From Streptomyces sp. NBC_01276 (lineage in GTDB: Bacteria; Actinomycetota; Actinomycetes; Streptomycetales; Streptomycetaceae): DNA of 64,000 nucleotides. The translations under genes were made by a program, and so were the position numbers. Positions within the stretch are counted from its first letter, which is position 1. The number at the start of each line of letters is the position of its first letter. The stretch covers positions 248,001 to 312,000 of the forward strand of contig NZ_CP108443.1 in assembly GCF_041435355.1 (NCBI RefSeq). The letters are read 5' to 3'. The notes below the pieces were generated by a model, which saw only the letters and a program-made list of their open reading frames with translations, did no database searches and was not told the origin of the DNA. This document shows, one piece after another, positions 55,578-64,000 of the stretch.

Positions 55578-55969
55578 CGACCAACACCGTCGACCTGTTC
55601 GCCTCGGCGCTGCACTTCCACCCCGACGGCGACGTCCGAGCCGTCGAACGGCAGATGACGAGCAGCGGATCCGGCGCCTGGCAGATCGCCACGTTCCACG
55701 TCGAGACCGACGCCGACGTCCATGCCGACCACTGGGAGATGCACCCGGAGGCCGAGGAAGCGGTGTGCTGCCTGACCGGCGGCATACGCCTCTACTTCCG
55801 CCCCGAAAGGCCTGGCGGCGCCGAGGAGATGGTGCCGTTGCCGGCGGGCACCGCCGTGATCGTCCCCCGTGGCCGCTGGCACCGCCTGGAACTGGAGTCC
55901 CCCGGCGACCTGATGTCGATCACCCTTCGCGACGGCACCCGCCTCGAAAAGCGCGCTGACCTTCATTGA
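55574..55969 (+). CDS. Cupin-domain protein coupled to the exporter
   Basis: A 131-residue single cupin starting at ATG 55574 in an ATGA overlap with the MFS gene. The barrel motifs are ADHWEMHPEAEEAVCCLTGGIRLYF (H-x3-E part) and PLPAGTAVIVPRGRWHRLEL (G-x5-P-x-G-x2-H). Metal ligands appear mostly intact. Small cupins act as dioxygenases, isomerases or binding proteins. Coupling to an exporter suggests it acts on, or senses, the exported molecule. Confidence 0.87.
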   Translation: MTTNTVDLFASALHFHPDGDVRAVERQMTSSGSGAWQIATFHVETDADVHADHWEMHPEAEEAVCCLTGGIRLYFRPERPGGAEEMVPLPAGTAVIVPRGRWHRLELESPGDLMSITLRDGTRLEKRADLH

Positions 55970-56181
55970 ACGGCCGGTGGCCGGGCCGGCGTGCCGCAAT
56001 CGAGTCCGCACCTCCCGCCGGCCGTCTTTTCAGAGGTCCCGGGTGCGAGAGTTCCCGAAAGGGTGGTATTGCCCCAAGGCGGCTGAAGAGGGACACAGGA
56101 GGAGGCACGGTGGTCTCGTCCCGGCGGGCAACCAGGGACCTGATGGAGGAACCGTCCGCCGTATGACGGAAAGGAACCGTT

Positions 56182-56607
56182 GTGCTGTTACGCGAGCGCA
56201 TCGTCCTCACAGTTGCCGGATTGGCTCTGGCCGGCGGTCTCGCCGCGGCCCCGGCCGCGAACGCCGCGCCGCCGGCGCGGTCCACCGACAGCGCGGCGGC
56301 GGTCACGGCCGCCACGTGCTCCGGCTGGAAGCAGATCAACATCACCGGGGGCCGCGCCAAGTACCGGGAGTGCACCCGGACGGAGAAGGGCAAGCCGCAG
56401 GTCAACGGCACGCTCCAGCTGTGGGACACCAAGCACGACGGCAAATCCGTCCAGGCGTACGCAAGGACGGATTACAACCACTGGTACGGCGACAAGGTCA
56501 CCTGGGAGCACTTCTACGCCTGGGGGGATGACAAGCATCCCAGCGGGATGATCACCTCGGGCTGGCGGGAGGGCGACGACTTCGAGCTGGTGATCGAGCT
56601 CAAGTAG
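56182..56607 (+). CDS. Small secreted protein
   Basis: A 141-residue protein starting at GTG 56182 with AAAGGAA upstream. The signal peptide (IVLTVAGLALAGGLAAAPAANA) ends near residue 28. The mature part has two Cys (ATCSGWKQINITG; YRECTRTEKGK), likely a disulfide, and beta-rich VNGTLQLWDTKHDGKSVQAYA ending DDFELVIELK. No enzyme motif. It resembles small secreted Streptomyces proteins of unknown role. Confidence 0.75.
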   Translation: MLLRERIVLTVAGLALAGGLAAAPAANAAPPARSTDSAAAVTAATCSGWKQINITGGRAKYRECTRTEKGKPQVNGTLQLWDTKHDGKSVQAYARTDYNHWYGDKVTWEHFYAWGDDKHPSGMITSGWREGDDFELVIELK

Positions 56608-56970
56608 CGGCATCGGCCGGCAGAGTTCCGCAGGCCTCGCCAGGACCGCACGCCCGCTGTCCGACGCGAAGAACAGGCCCCGCCTGCGTTGACCACGGCT
56701 GGTCCCGGCGCAACCGGGACCGGCCGACGTCCCAGGCGGCCTTCGCCCCCGGAGCTGGACCTCGCCTGCGACCGCACGGCCGTTGCTGCTCCACGCGATG
56801 CACAGTGTGGCCGACCGGCCGGCCTTCCGTCTGGCACGGCGGCATCCTCGTCTGCTGCCTGACCGTCTCGCCGGAGAGCGGGGTGACGGAAGACACCGGT
56901 GAACGGCTGATCCTCGAAGCCCCGTACTGCACTTTGCTGACCGGACGGGGCTTCAGGCAGGATCCCCTGC
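56608..56970. other. Intergenic stretch, no gene supported
   Basis: Open frames in this stretch lack ribosome sites and family motifs. I see no strong hairpin. Confidence 0.5.
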
Positions 56971-57354
56971 ATGGTTTCGGTAGTGCAGAACGTCGCGGTT
57001 GACTGTGTGGATGCCTATGAGCTGGCTCGGTTCTGGAGCGAGGCGCTCGGCTGTCCGCTGCATCCGGAGAGCAAACCGGGTGACCTGGAGACTGAGGTGA
57101 TGCTGCCGGAGGGCCCGCTGCTGTACTTCAATCAGGTGCCGGAACCGAAGACGGTCAAGAACCGGATCCACCTGTGCCTGCGCCCCAAGACCTCGCGCGA
57201 GGAGGAGGTCGAGCGGCTGCTGAACCTCGGTGCCACCCTCGTCGCCGATCGCCGGGAACCCGATGGCGCCGGCTGGGCCGTCCTCGCGGACCCTGAAGGC
57301 AATGAATTCTGTGTTCTCCGCAGCGAGGCCGACCGCGCAGCGATGTCTTCTTGA
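56971..57354 (+). CDS. VOC family (glyoxalase-like) protein
   Basis: A 127-residue protein starting at ATG 56971. The pattern VQNVAVDCVDAYELARFWSEALGCPL, then PLLYFNQVPEPKTVKNRIHLCL and ATLVADRREPDGAGWAVLADPEGNEFCVL, matches the large actinobacterial VOC group with an H-x-D-x-ending DPEGNEFC. Function unknown; members often act on small xenobiotics. Confidence 0.88.
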   Translation: MVSVVQNVAVDCVDAYELARFWSEALGCPLHPESKPGDLETEVMLPEGPLLYFNQVPEPKTVKNRIHLCLRPKTSREEEVERLLNLGATLVADRREPDGAGWAVLADPEGNEFCVLRSEADRAAMSS

Positions 57355-57752
57355 GGCCACACGCCTGCCCGCGCAGGATGCCGGCGACCACGCGCATCGT
57401 CTCCCCGTCCCAACGCACCGGGGCCGTCCCCCTCCGGCGTCCGGGCTACCTCGCCGCGCTCTGCCTGCAGATGAACGTCCGCCCCGTGTCGCGGAGCATC
57501 GCGGTCGTCCTGCGCGGCCACGTACAACGGCCCGTCGGCGCCCCGCCGCACCAATGTCTCCGCGCCCGTGTGCCGTCGGCCCATCTGCCTCACCCCACTG
57601 GGATTCCGCCACCAGGCGATGCCTCCCTGCCCAGTCACATCCCTTTCGCACGGGCGCAGTTGACGAAGGCATTCAAGGGGGGCGTCCAGGCCGGCGGTAC
57701 GGCGGGGCCGACGGCACCGGGGCTGTCGGACCCCGGTGTTAGCGTGGCCGAC
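57355..57752. other. Intergenic stretch, possible old fragment
   Basis: Only unconvincing frames are present. A minus frame (TGRTFICRQSAARYPGRRR, then VRWDGETMRVVAGILRGQ) looks protein-like but has no start or known match. Confidence 0.35.
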
Positions 57753-58286
57753 ATGGCAAACCGTTCATACCTCTACTCTGCCGATTCGGTGCCGACCGAC
57801 GACGAGATCCCCCAGGCGATCCGGTGCATATCCGAGCACAACTGGGCTGTCCCGCTCGCCCACAAGCTCATGGCCGGGTACGGCACGACGATCGTCCCCT
57901 CCATGATCTGGAACCCGCGGATCGGTATCGCCGCGGACTACGACAAGGGTGCGGCCCTGCTCCGCGACCTCCTGAACGCGGTCGGGCGGGGGCTTGAGGA
58001 CGACGACCAGTTCTCCCGGCGCGTGGACGAGACCAGGGCCCACCTCGACAAGCAGCGGGCGGGGCACTTCATCCTGGAGACCGGGGAAATGATCTCCATC
58101 ACGGCCGACGACCCGGTGGCGGCGGTGCAGCGCCTGGTCTCCACCGACATCCCCGCCGCCGTCGCCCAGGCCGAGGCGGCGATCGCCGGCGAGAACGACG
58201 AATGGCTCGCCTCGGTCCGAGCCGACTGGCAGGAACACTTCGGGTCCTTCTACAGCGACGCGCTCTACTACACCTTCTCCGAATAG
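57753..58286 (+). CDS. Conserved hypothetical protein
   Basis: A 177-residue cytoplasmic protein starting at ATG 57753 (MANRSYLYSADSVPTDDEI). It has ISEHNWAVPLAHKLMAGYGTTIV, a long helical middle (LDKQRAGHFILETGEMISI) and a C-terminal WQEHFGSFYSDALYYTFSE. The MANRSYLY start recurs in a family of uncharacterised actinobacterial proteins I recall, sometimes linked to polymorphic-toxin immunity-type genes; no toxin is nearby. Function unknown. Confidence 0.72.
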   Translation: MANRSYLYSADSVPTDDEIPQAIRCISEHNWAVPLAHKLMAGYGTTIVPSMIWNPRIGIAADYDKGAALLRDLLNAVGRGLEDDDQFSRRVDETRAHLDKQRAGHFILETGEMISITADDPVAAVQRLVSTDIPAAVAQAEAAIAGENDEWLASVRADWQEHFGSFYSDALYYTFSE

Positions 58287-58342
58287 AGGGTCTGGCCTTC
58301 CCGGAGCCGGAGCCGGAGCCGGAGCCGATTCCGGACGGGGCC

Positions 58343-59233
58343 CTACCTCGACGGGCGGGTCCAGGCGCGGACGGCCAGCAGGCCGGTCGTGCCGAGATCG
58401 AGATGGGGTGTCACGGTCACCGGATCGGCGCCTTGGACGGCCCGCACCCTGACGTACGGGATGCTGACGGCATCGCCGGATTCAGTGGTGTTGCGCCACA
58501 TGAGCCCGGACAGGGCACTCTCACCCGGCTTCAGCACCAAAGGACGGGCCGGCTCGTCGAATCCGGTACCGGTGCTGATGCCGCCGCTTCCCTCCACGAT
58601 CCGGACCCCTTGGACGGGTGACCGGTCCTGGTCCAGCAGTTCCAGGAGGGGGTAGCCGTCGAGCGCGTAGTCGCCGTTGCCGCAGTTCTCCAGGTGCAGG
58701 CCGACCACGCGCAGCCCCATCGCGGCGTCGCCGTCGTCGGCGGTGATGCGGATGCCGGAGGGCGGACACTCGCCGGATGCGGACGGTGCCTCGGCGGCGG
58801 GCACCTTCGTCACGTGGGAGACCTTGACGCGGGTCACCCGGGACGATCCGGGGGTGGAAGCCTTCAGCCGGACCGTGCCGCGCACGGTCGCTCCGGGGCC
58901 GACCGAGCGTACGGTCTCGCGGGTGTTGGCCATGACCTCGCCGGCCTCGGTGGTGAAGTCGAAGAGGATCGTGTAGGCCAGCGCCTCGGTGCCGTTGTTG
59001 GTGACCTCGTACGCGGCCGAGATTCCGGAGCCGTCGCCGGGGAGGGGATCGGCGTGGACGACGCCCGACCCGTCGGAGCCGGGGGTGGGCACGGCGGAGG
59101 GAACGGTCACCGAGGTGATCCGCACGCCGTCCACGCGCGGGGCCGTGACGCCGGTCCCGGACCCCGGGGCGCCGCACGCCGTGAGCAGCAGGAGCGCGGT
59201 GAGCACCGGAAGAAGGGCATTGGTCTTGGGCAT
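58343..59233 (-). CDS. Lipoprotein with DUF4232-like domain
   Basis: A 296-residue lipoprotein starting at ATG 59233. The lipobox LLTAC sits at about residue 20. Residues 55-140 form a beta-sandwich (SGISAAYEVTNNGTEALAYTILFDF), and residues 150-295 resemble DUF4232 (CPPSGIRITADDGDAAMGLRVVGLHLENCG, then DGYPLLELLDQD). It is anchored outside the membrane. Next to a membrane Ser/Thr kinase gene on the other strand. Role unknown; possibly a sensor or binding protein of the envelope. Confidence 0.8.
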   Translation of the reverse strand: MPKTNALLPVLTALLLLTACGAPGSGTGVTAPRVDGVRITSVTVPSAVPTPGSDGSGVVHADPLPGDGSGISAAYEVTNNGTEALAYTILFDFTTEAGEVMANTRETVRSVGPGATVRGTVRLKASTPGSSRVTRVKVSHVTKVPAAEAPSASGECPPSGIRITADDGDAAMGLRVVGLHLENCGNGDYALDGYPLLELLDQDRSPVQGVRIVEGSGGISTGTGFDEPARPLVLKPGESALSGLMWRNTTESGDAVSIPYVRVRAVQGADPVTVTPHLDLGTTGLLAVRAWTRPSR

Positions 59234-59453
59234 CACGCCACCCCATCAGGAACACGGGTGCCGGGCCATGGCGGAGGCCACACTTCCGGTCACAGCCGTG
59301 TCACGGCGGCCGGTCCGCTGGGAACAGCCTGGTGCACACCCAGTCCCTCTGGCAGGTTTCCGGGTATCGGGGCATCGCTTTCGCGGGCCCCGCATGATCG
59401 GCATCGGGCCGGTTCGTCGGGGACCGCAATGTGCGAGACGAGGAGGCACGGCA

Positions 59454-60866
59454 GTGCGAGACGAACTTCTCGGAGGTCGCTACCGATTGGTGCGACAGCT
59501 CGGCGAGGGCGGGATGGGGCACGTATGGGAGGCACACGACGAGACGCTGGGCCGGCCCGTCGCGGTCAAGGTGATCTCCCTGCTCGCCGGCGGCGGAGGC
59601 CGCGGCAACGAGGCACGCGCCAGGTTCCTGCGCGAGGCACGGATCACCGCCCAGTTGCAGCATCCCAACATCGTGACCATCCACGACCTCGGCGAGACCG
59701 GCGCCGGGGACGACAAGGCACCGTTCCTGGTGATGGAGCTGATCCGGGGCGAGGGGCTGGACACCGTGCTGCGCCGAGGCGCCGTCCCCTTGCCGGACGC
59801 GAGTCGATGGGGCGCGCAGATATGCGACGCGCTGGCCGCCGCGCACGACGTGCGAGTCATGCACCGGGACATCAAGCCGTCCAACATCCTCATTACCGCC
59901 TCCGGCCTGGTGAAGGTCCTCGATTTCGGTATCGCGAGGGCGGCCGACCCCTACGCGACCGTGGACCGTCTCACCCGGACGGGCTTCATCGTGGGCACGC
60001 CTGCGTACATGGCGCCCGAGCAGGCACGTGGATTCCCGGAGCCGCGCAGCGACCTGTACGGGCTCGGCTGTCTGCTGTTCGAGCTGACCACGGGCCGGCT
60101 GCCGTTCCGGGCTCCGGACACGGTGGGCTACCTCTCGGCACACCTCACCCAGGAACCGCCCGCACCCAGTGCGGTCGCCACCGACATCCCACCCGCCTGG
60201 GACGGCCTTTTGCTGACCCTGCTGCAGAAAGACCCGAACCAGCGGTACCCGGACGCCGCCGGCCTTTCCCGGGCGCTGCGACAACTCGACCACGCACCCG
60301 AGCCCGCGCCGCCGGCGGCCGACCGCACCCACCTGCCCACAGCGCCCGCCACGACTCCGCTGCCACCGGTGGTCTCCACCCCCGGCGCGAACGAGGTCCT
60401 CCCGCAGCCGGGTGCGGCATCCGCGAATTCCCTGACACGCCGTCGCGTATGGCATGGGGGCGTGGACATCGCGACGCGGTTCGTCCTGCCGGCAATCCTG
60501 TTCCTGCTCTACAACTGGCTGAGCATTATGGAGACCAGACTTGGCGTGTACGTCGTCATGACGCTCACCTTGGTGCTGACGGTTGTACTCACATCGCGTT
60601 CCAAAAGGCTGACGCGCGGGACGGGGTACGCGGCCTCGGCGGTCATCGCGGTGGGCCTCGTGGTGGATGTGATCAAGAAACAGGGCTCGTGGAACGGGAA
60701 CCGCTGGCTCGACGGCGTCCTGTACGACCGCCCCTACACTCTCCAGCTGCTCTATCACGCGGTGTCTGTCCTGACGGTCGCGACGTACTGCTACCGCGAA
60801 ACCAAAACCCGGCGAGCCCAGTCGGAGCATGGCACGTCAGACAGCGCTGAGGCTTCGACGCCATGA
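59454..60866 (+). CDS. Membrane Ser/Thr protein kinase
   Basis: A 470-residue kinase starting at GTG 59454 with AGGAGG upstream. The kinase domain (1-285) has LGEGGMGHVW, Lys39 in VAVKV, HRDIKPSN (Asp139), DFG (Asp157) and APE in YMAPEQAR; the activation loop has TRTGFIVGTP. A Pro/Ala-rich linker (285-335) leads to a C-terminal domain with four hydrophobic segments (about 345-450). Unlike PknB-type kinases there are no PASTA repeats or large extracellular sensor. Signals may be perceived within the membrane. Confidence 0.92.
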   Translation: MRDELLGGRYRLVRQLGEGGMGHVWEAHDETLGRPVAVKVISLLAGGGGRGNEARARFLREARITAQLQHPNIVTIHDLGETGAGDDKAPFLVMELIRGEGLDTVLRRGAVPLPDASRWGAQICDALAAAHDVRVMHRDIKPSNILITASGLVKVLDFGIARAADPYATVDRLTRTGFIVGTPAYMAPEQARGFPEPRSDLYGLGCLLFELTTGRLPFRAPDTVGYLSAHLTQEPPAPSAVATDIPPAWDGLLLTLLQKDPNQRYPDAAGLSRALRQLDHAPEPAPPAADRTHLPTAPATTPLPPVVSTPGANEVLPQPGAASANSLTRRRVWHGGVDIATRFVLPAILFLLYNWLSIMETRLGVYVVMTLTLVLTVVLTSRSKRLTRGTGYAASAVIAVGLVVDVIKKQGSWNGNRWLDGVLYDRPYTLQLLYHAVSVLTVATYCYRETKTRRAQSEHGTSDSAEASTP

Positions 60867-61010
60867 GGGCTGGGCGGGGCGTCAGCATGCCCGGAGGACC
60901 GGTGCCACCTGGTGGTGGTGCCGGCCCTCCGGTCGCGCTGTTCGGGGCCCGGTCCCGTCCTGTCGCTCCGGGACGGAGGCCCCGCCGGATGTTGGAGGCC
61001 GGGTTGCGCC

Positions 61011-63194
61011 TCAGTCGGCCTGGGGCGCCCAGGAGGCGGCATGGGCCGCAGCGGTGCGCCCGCACGTCAAGGCCACGGCCACTCCGGAGACGGCCACTGC
61101 GGTGAGTCCGGCGCCGAGCAGTCCCGGGGACATCCAGCCGCCCTTGCCCAGGTTGATCACCAAGCCACCCAGAAGGGCCGCCACACCCACTCCGACGACT
61201 CCGACGGCCATCAGCGGCAGGGCGAGGGTGTACAGGGCGATCCGCTGGTAGAAGGCCCGTCCGGTCTGGTAGACGGCCAAGGGACCGAGCGCCTGCGACT
61301 GTTCGATGAACACGCCCGCCGCTCCGAGGGCACCCGCGGCGGCCAGCGCCGCGATGCCGAGGAGCCCGACGTCCAGCAGCCAGCGCACCTGTGCCGCCTG
61401 GGCAGCCGACCCCAGGTACCAGGACTGGCCCGGCTGCGTGGTCATGGGGCCGATCAGGTGCCGGTACGCGGCCCGTTCGACCGCGTCCAAGCCCGCCGCG
61501 CCGTCGCGGTTGACGACGATGAACCCGAACAGGGCCTTGTCCCCTTCCACGGGAGCGCCGCACGCGCACACCGCGACCGGCGGGGCGGGCAGCATGTCCC
61601 GTGATGCGAGCACGTCCCGGCCCGGCGGCGACAGCCCGCCGAACACCCGCTCCATGCTGACGGGCCGGTCCGGACAGGCCGTGACGGTGCCGAGCGCGGC
61701 CAGGCTCCGGCAGGTGCCGGTCAGTCGTAACCCGGACCCACTCGGGTCGGGTGAGAACCGCACCACCCGGTCGGCGCCGACGGCCGCGACGAACCCGTCG
61801 GCGGTGGCGGGGATGTTGCGGGACCTGACCTGGATCAGCCCGGCGCCCGCGGCGTCGTGGCGGGCCCGGGCGGCTTCGGCGGGTTCGGCGAACTGGGTGG
61901 TGATGACCTGGCCGATGACGATGATGCCGAGGCCGACGACCAGAGCAGCGCTGAGCCGGGCCAGCGCCTGCGGCCGGGCCGCGAGCCACCGTCCGGCGAC
62001 GATCCGCGCCACGTCCCCGCTCCTGCCACCGCTGCGGGCGAGGCGCGCGCCGATGAGGCGCGTCAGCCGGGCTGTGGCGTACGGGAGGACGATCAGCGCG
62101 ACCATGGCTCCGACCGCGAAGGCGAGCTTCCCCGCGGTATGCCGGTGCTCCGACCCCCACCCCGCCACCACGACGGCGCAGACGAACACCACCACCGGCC
62201 ACCGGCCACCTCCGGCCGCGGCCGGGCGGGCGGGGGCCGTCCCCTCGCGCCGGCGGCGGACGAGGCAGCCGGCCACGCTGACCCCGAGCAGCACGGCGAA
62301 CGTGGCGGCCGCGCACAACGGCAGCCACACCAGTGCGGCCCGCAGGTCCTGCACCCACACCGGGTAGCCGGTGAACGGCAGCACCAGCGAGGTCACCGAG
62401 ACCGTCAGCGTCGGCACGCACCCGCCCAGGATCCCCCACCCGAGTGGCCGTGCGGCCTCCGCCGCCACCACGATGGCCCGGCCCCGTAACGGGATCCCGA
62501 GCGCGTCGAGGAGCAGGAGGCGCCGTTCGCGCACCTCGGAGCGGCTGCGGGCCGCCACCAGTGCGAGGGCCACGACGGGCACCCCGGCGATCAGCGCCAC
62601 GATCAGGTCGAGTTCGGCGATGTCCCGGTCGAACTGGTGGGAGTTCACGAAGAACATGTGGTGCCGGCGGCTGCCGAATCCGGAGATGAAGGAGGCGGGT
62701 TCGCCGACCTCGTCGAAGAATCCGTGCACGGCCGGGTTGACGTACGCCACCAGCTCGGCACCGTCGGCCAGACCCGCGTGGGAGATCACGCCGGCCTGGC
62801 GCCCGTACCGGTCCGGAGCGGCCTCCGCGAGGGCAGGGGACGGGAAGGCCTCGCCGGGCTCGGGCCAGCGCGGGAGACCGGGAGGCGGTTCGACCGTGGG
62901 GTCCAGGGGCCGTACGTACACCACGGAGACCACGCGTTCGCCCAGCTCGTCAGGACGTTCCCACCAGCGGGCCCGGGCGGCCTCCGCCGCGACGGGGACC
63001 GGGTTGCGGGCGGTCATGCGCGCATCCCGCCGGTCGTGGACGGTGTGCGCGGCCACCACGCCCCATACGGTGACCAAAGTGAGCAGCGCGCCGAGGATGA
63101 GAGCGGCACGGTGGGTCGGTCCGCCCCGGGTGCGGGCCATGCGCAATCCCAGCGTCCACAGGAGACGCGTGCGTGTGCGGCTCGCGGACTTCAC
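61011..63194 (-). CDS. FtsX-type ABC permease with TTA codons
   Basis: A 727-residue permease starting at GTG 63194, overlapping the ATPase stop by GTGA. One N-terminal helix, a large extracellular region and two FtsX-like helical bundles (about 240-440 and 640-720) match the MacB/FtsX-type exporter pattern. Two leucines are encoded by TTA, at 61728-61730 and 62487-62489 on the complementary strand. Such exporters handle peptides, lipoproteins or toxins. With the upstream ATPase it forms a two-gene operon. Confidence 0.88.
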   Translation of the reverse strand: MKSASRTRTRLLWTLGLRMARTRGGPTHRAALILGALLTLVTVWGVVAAHTVHDRRDARMTARNPVPVAAEAARARWWERPDELGERVVSVVYVRPLDPTVEPPPGLPRWPEPGEAFPSPALAEAAPDRYGRQAGVISHAGLADGAELVAYVNPAVHGFFDEVGEPASFISGFGSRRHHMFFVNSHQFDRDIAELDLIVALIAGVPVVALALVAARSRSEVRERRLLLLDALGIPLRGRAIVVAAEAARPLGWGILGGCVPTLTVSVTSLVLPFTGYPVWVQDLRAALVWLPLCAAATFAVLLGVSVAGCLVRRRREGTAPARPAAAGGGRWPVVVFVCAVVVAGWGSEHRHTAGKLAFAVGAMVALIVLPYATARLTRLIGARLARSGGRSGDVARIVAGRWLAARPQALARLSAALVVGLGIIVIGQVITTQFAEPAEAARARHDAAGAGLIQVRSRNIPATADGFVAAVGADRVVRFSPDPSGSGLRLTGTCRSLAALGTVTACPDRPVSMERVFGGLSPPGRDVLASRDMLPAPPVAVCACGAPVEGDKALFGFIVVNRDGAAGLDAVERAAYRHLIGPMTTQPGQSWYLGSAAQAAQVRWLLDVGLLGIAALAAAGALGAAGVFIEQSQALGPLAVYQTGRAFYQRIALYTLALPLMAVGVVGVGVAALLGGLVINLGKGGWMSPGLLGAGLTAVAVSGVAVALTCGRTAAAHAASWAPQAD

Positions 63195-63889
63195 CGGGCA
63201 CCCGCCAGCTTCCCGTTGGCAAGGGTCAGTACGGTGTCCGCGCGTTCGGCCACCGCCGGGGCGTGGGTGACGACGGCCAGGGCGCACTGTCGCTGTGCGG
63301 GCAGGGCGAACAGCAGCTCGGCGACGGCTCCGGCGGCTTTGCCGTCAAGGGCTCCGGTGGGCTCGTCGGCGAGGATCACGTCCGGGGAGCCGATGAGCGC
63401 TCTGGCCACGGCCAGCCGTTGCCGCTCACCGCCGGAGAGGGTGGCGGTCGGAGACGTCCGCAGACCGGCGATGCCGAGCTCATCGAGCAACTCCTCCGCC
63501 CGCCCGTACACCTCGCGGGGCCGCGCCGAGGACATGAGGCCGGGCAGGGCCACGTTCTCCAGCGCGGTCAGCTCGGGTAACAGCTCGCCGAACTGGTAGA
63601 CCATCCCGATGTGGGCCAGCCGCAGTGCGGCCCGGCGGGAGGGGGAGGCGGCGGTGATGTCGTGGCCCGCGATGGTAACGGTGCCGGCGCTGGGGAGGGC
63701 GATTCCGGCGAGGCAGTTCAGCAGGGTGGACTTGCCGCATCCGCTGGGTCCCGTGATGGCCACACTCGTGCCGGGCGGTATGGCGAGGTCCAGTTCATCG
63801 AGGATGGTCCGACCGGCCACCTGGTACCGCAGGCCCCGTGCGGATAGGGCGGCGAGGGAGTTGACAGGGGCGGGAAGGGGTGAGGACAC
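63191..63889 (-). CDS. ABC transporter ATP-binding protein with TTA codon
   Basis: A 232-residue ATPase starting at GTG 63889 with AAGGAGAA upstream. Walker A GPSGCGKST near residue 50, signature LSGGERQRLAVARAL, Walker B VILADEPTGALD and the H-loop in VVTHAP. It is of the LolD/MacB type. One leucine codon, in GELLPEL, is TTA (63578-63580). It energises the FtsX-type permease encoded just downstream. Confidence 0.92.
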   Translation of the reverse strand: MSSPLPAPVNSLAALSARGLRYQVAGRTILDELDLAIPPGTSVAITGPSGCGKSTLLNCLAGIALPSAGTVTIAGHDITAASPSRRAALRLAHIGMVYQFGELLPELTALENVALPGLMSSARPREVYGRAEELLDELGIAGLRTSPTATLSGGERQRLAVARALIGSPDVILADEPTGALDGKAAGAVAELLFALPAQRQCALAVVTHAPAVAERADTVLTLANGKLAGAR

Positions 63890-64000
63890 GGCTTCTCCTT
63901 GCGGGCTTCGACACGACCGGTGGTGGCTCGGGCACCGCCGCCACCGGTCGAGTCCCTCCTGGGTTCTGTCTGACACGTCGTGGGCGGGTTCGCGGAGCCG

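Noticed and set aside
58302..58327. GGAGCC tandem repeat as a regulatory element
   Set aside because: It lies between convergent genes with no promoter context; a simple short repeat is the plainer reading.

Overview
This window reads as a high-GC actinobacterial chromosome, most likely Streptomyces. Codons are strongly biased to G or C in the third position, GTG and TTG starts are common, genes are often coupled by 4-bp GTGA or ATGA overlaps, and there are many secreted proteins, TetR/MarR/LysR regulators and a few rare TTA (bldA-type) codons. I see no rRNA, tRNA, CRISPR array, transposase, integrase or phage gene. The mix of regulator-plus-enzyme pairs, secreted hydrolases and broken genes resembles a chromosome arm or accessory region rather than the conserved core.

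Layout, left half. 1-2.7 kb holds the end of a CHAT-protease gene, a small conflict-system partner and a membrane protein (CATRA-like set). 2.8-3.9 kb is a TetR/DUF1772 divergent pair with visible operators. 4.0-5.8 kb has a methyltransferase and a dienelactone-hydrolase homologue that lacks its nucleophile. 6.2-8.3 kb has a RelE-like toxin-antitoxin candidate facing a CoiA-like protein. 8.4-12 kb has a broken trypsin, a GNAT, and a TetR/hydrolase pair with a TTA codon. 12.1-16.1 kb carries three secreted proteins including an endoglycoceramidase-like GH5. 16.7-20.7 kb has an OYE/MarR pair and a LysR/SDR pair, both with clear operators. 20.8-23.7 kb is a BlaI-controlled membrane cluster (M56 and DedA remnants, two PAP2 phosphatases, a small membrane protein) with three matching BlaI boxes. 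23.8-25.9 kb has a methyltransferase, a VOC protein and a membrane-anchored glutaredoxin.

Right half. 25.9-31.3 kb is a glycoside-use regulon: GH1 and GH36-MFS each lie behind a copy of the same 21-bp operator, with a TetR between them. 31.8-35.5 kb is a persulfide/sulfite detoxification locus (persulfide dioxygenase-rhodanese, two rhodaneses, TauE/SafE, CstR-like repressor) with four CsoR/CstR boxes. 35.8-38.9 kb holds small stand-alone genes, including a truncated CoaD paralogue and a HopJ-family protein. 39.5-45.3 kb has an N-acetylglutaminylglutamine-type amidotransferase, an S9 peptidase, an HtpX-like protease and PspAB. 45.4-55.9 kb has two TetR/DHA2-exporter loci, an NlpC/P60 protein, an SDR, an exported RidA-like protein and a NUDIX hydrolase. 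56-64 kb has small secreted and VOC proteins, a DUF4232-type lipoprotein, a membrane Ser/Thr kinase, and an FtsX-type ABC exporter carrying three TTA codons.

Three themes run through the window. Several small regulons can be read from the DNA because operator copies recur. Remnant genes are frequent (trypsin, HEAT-like, M56, DedA, a DUF1963-like fragment, a shortened CoaD). TTA codons are restricted to three loci: one hydrolase, one exporter and one ABC system.
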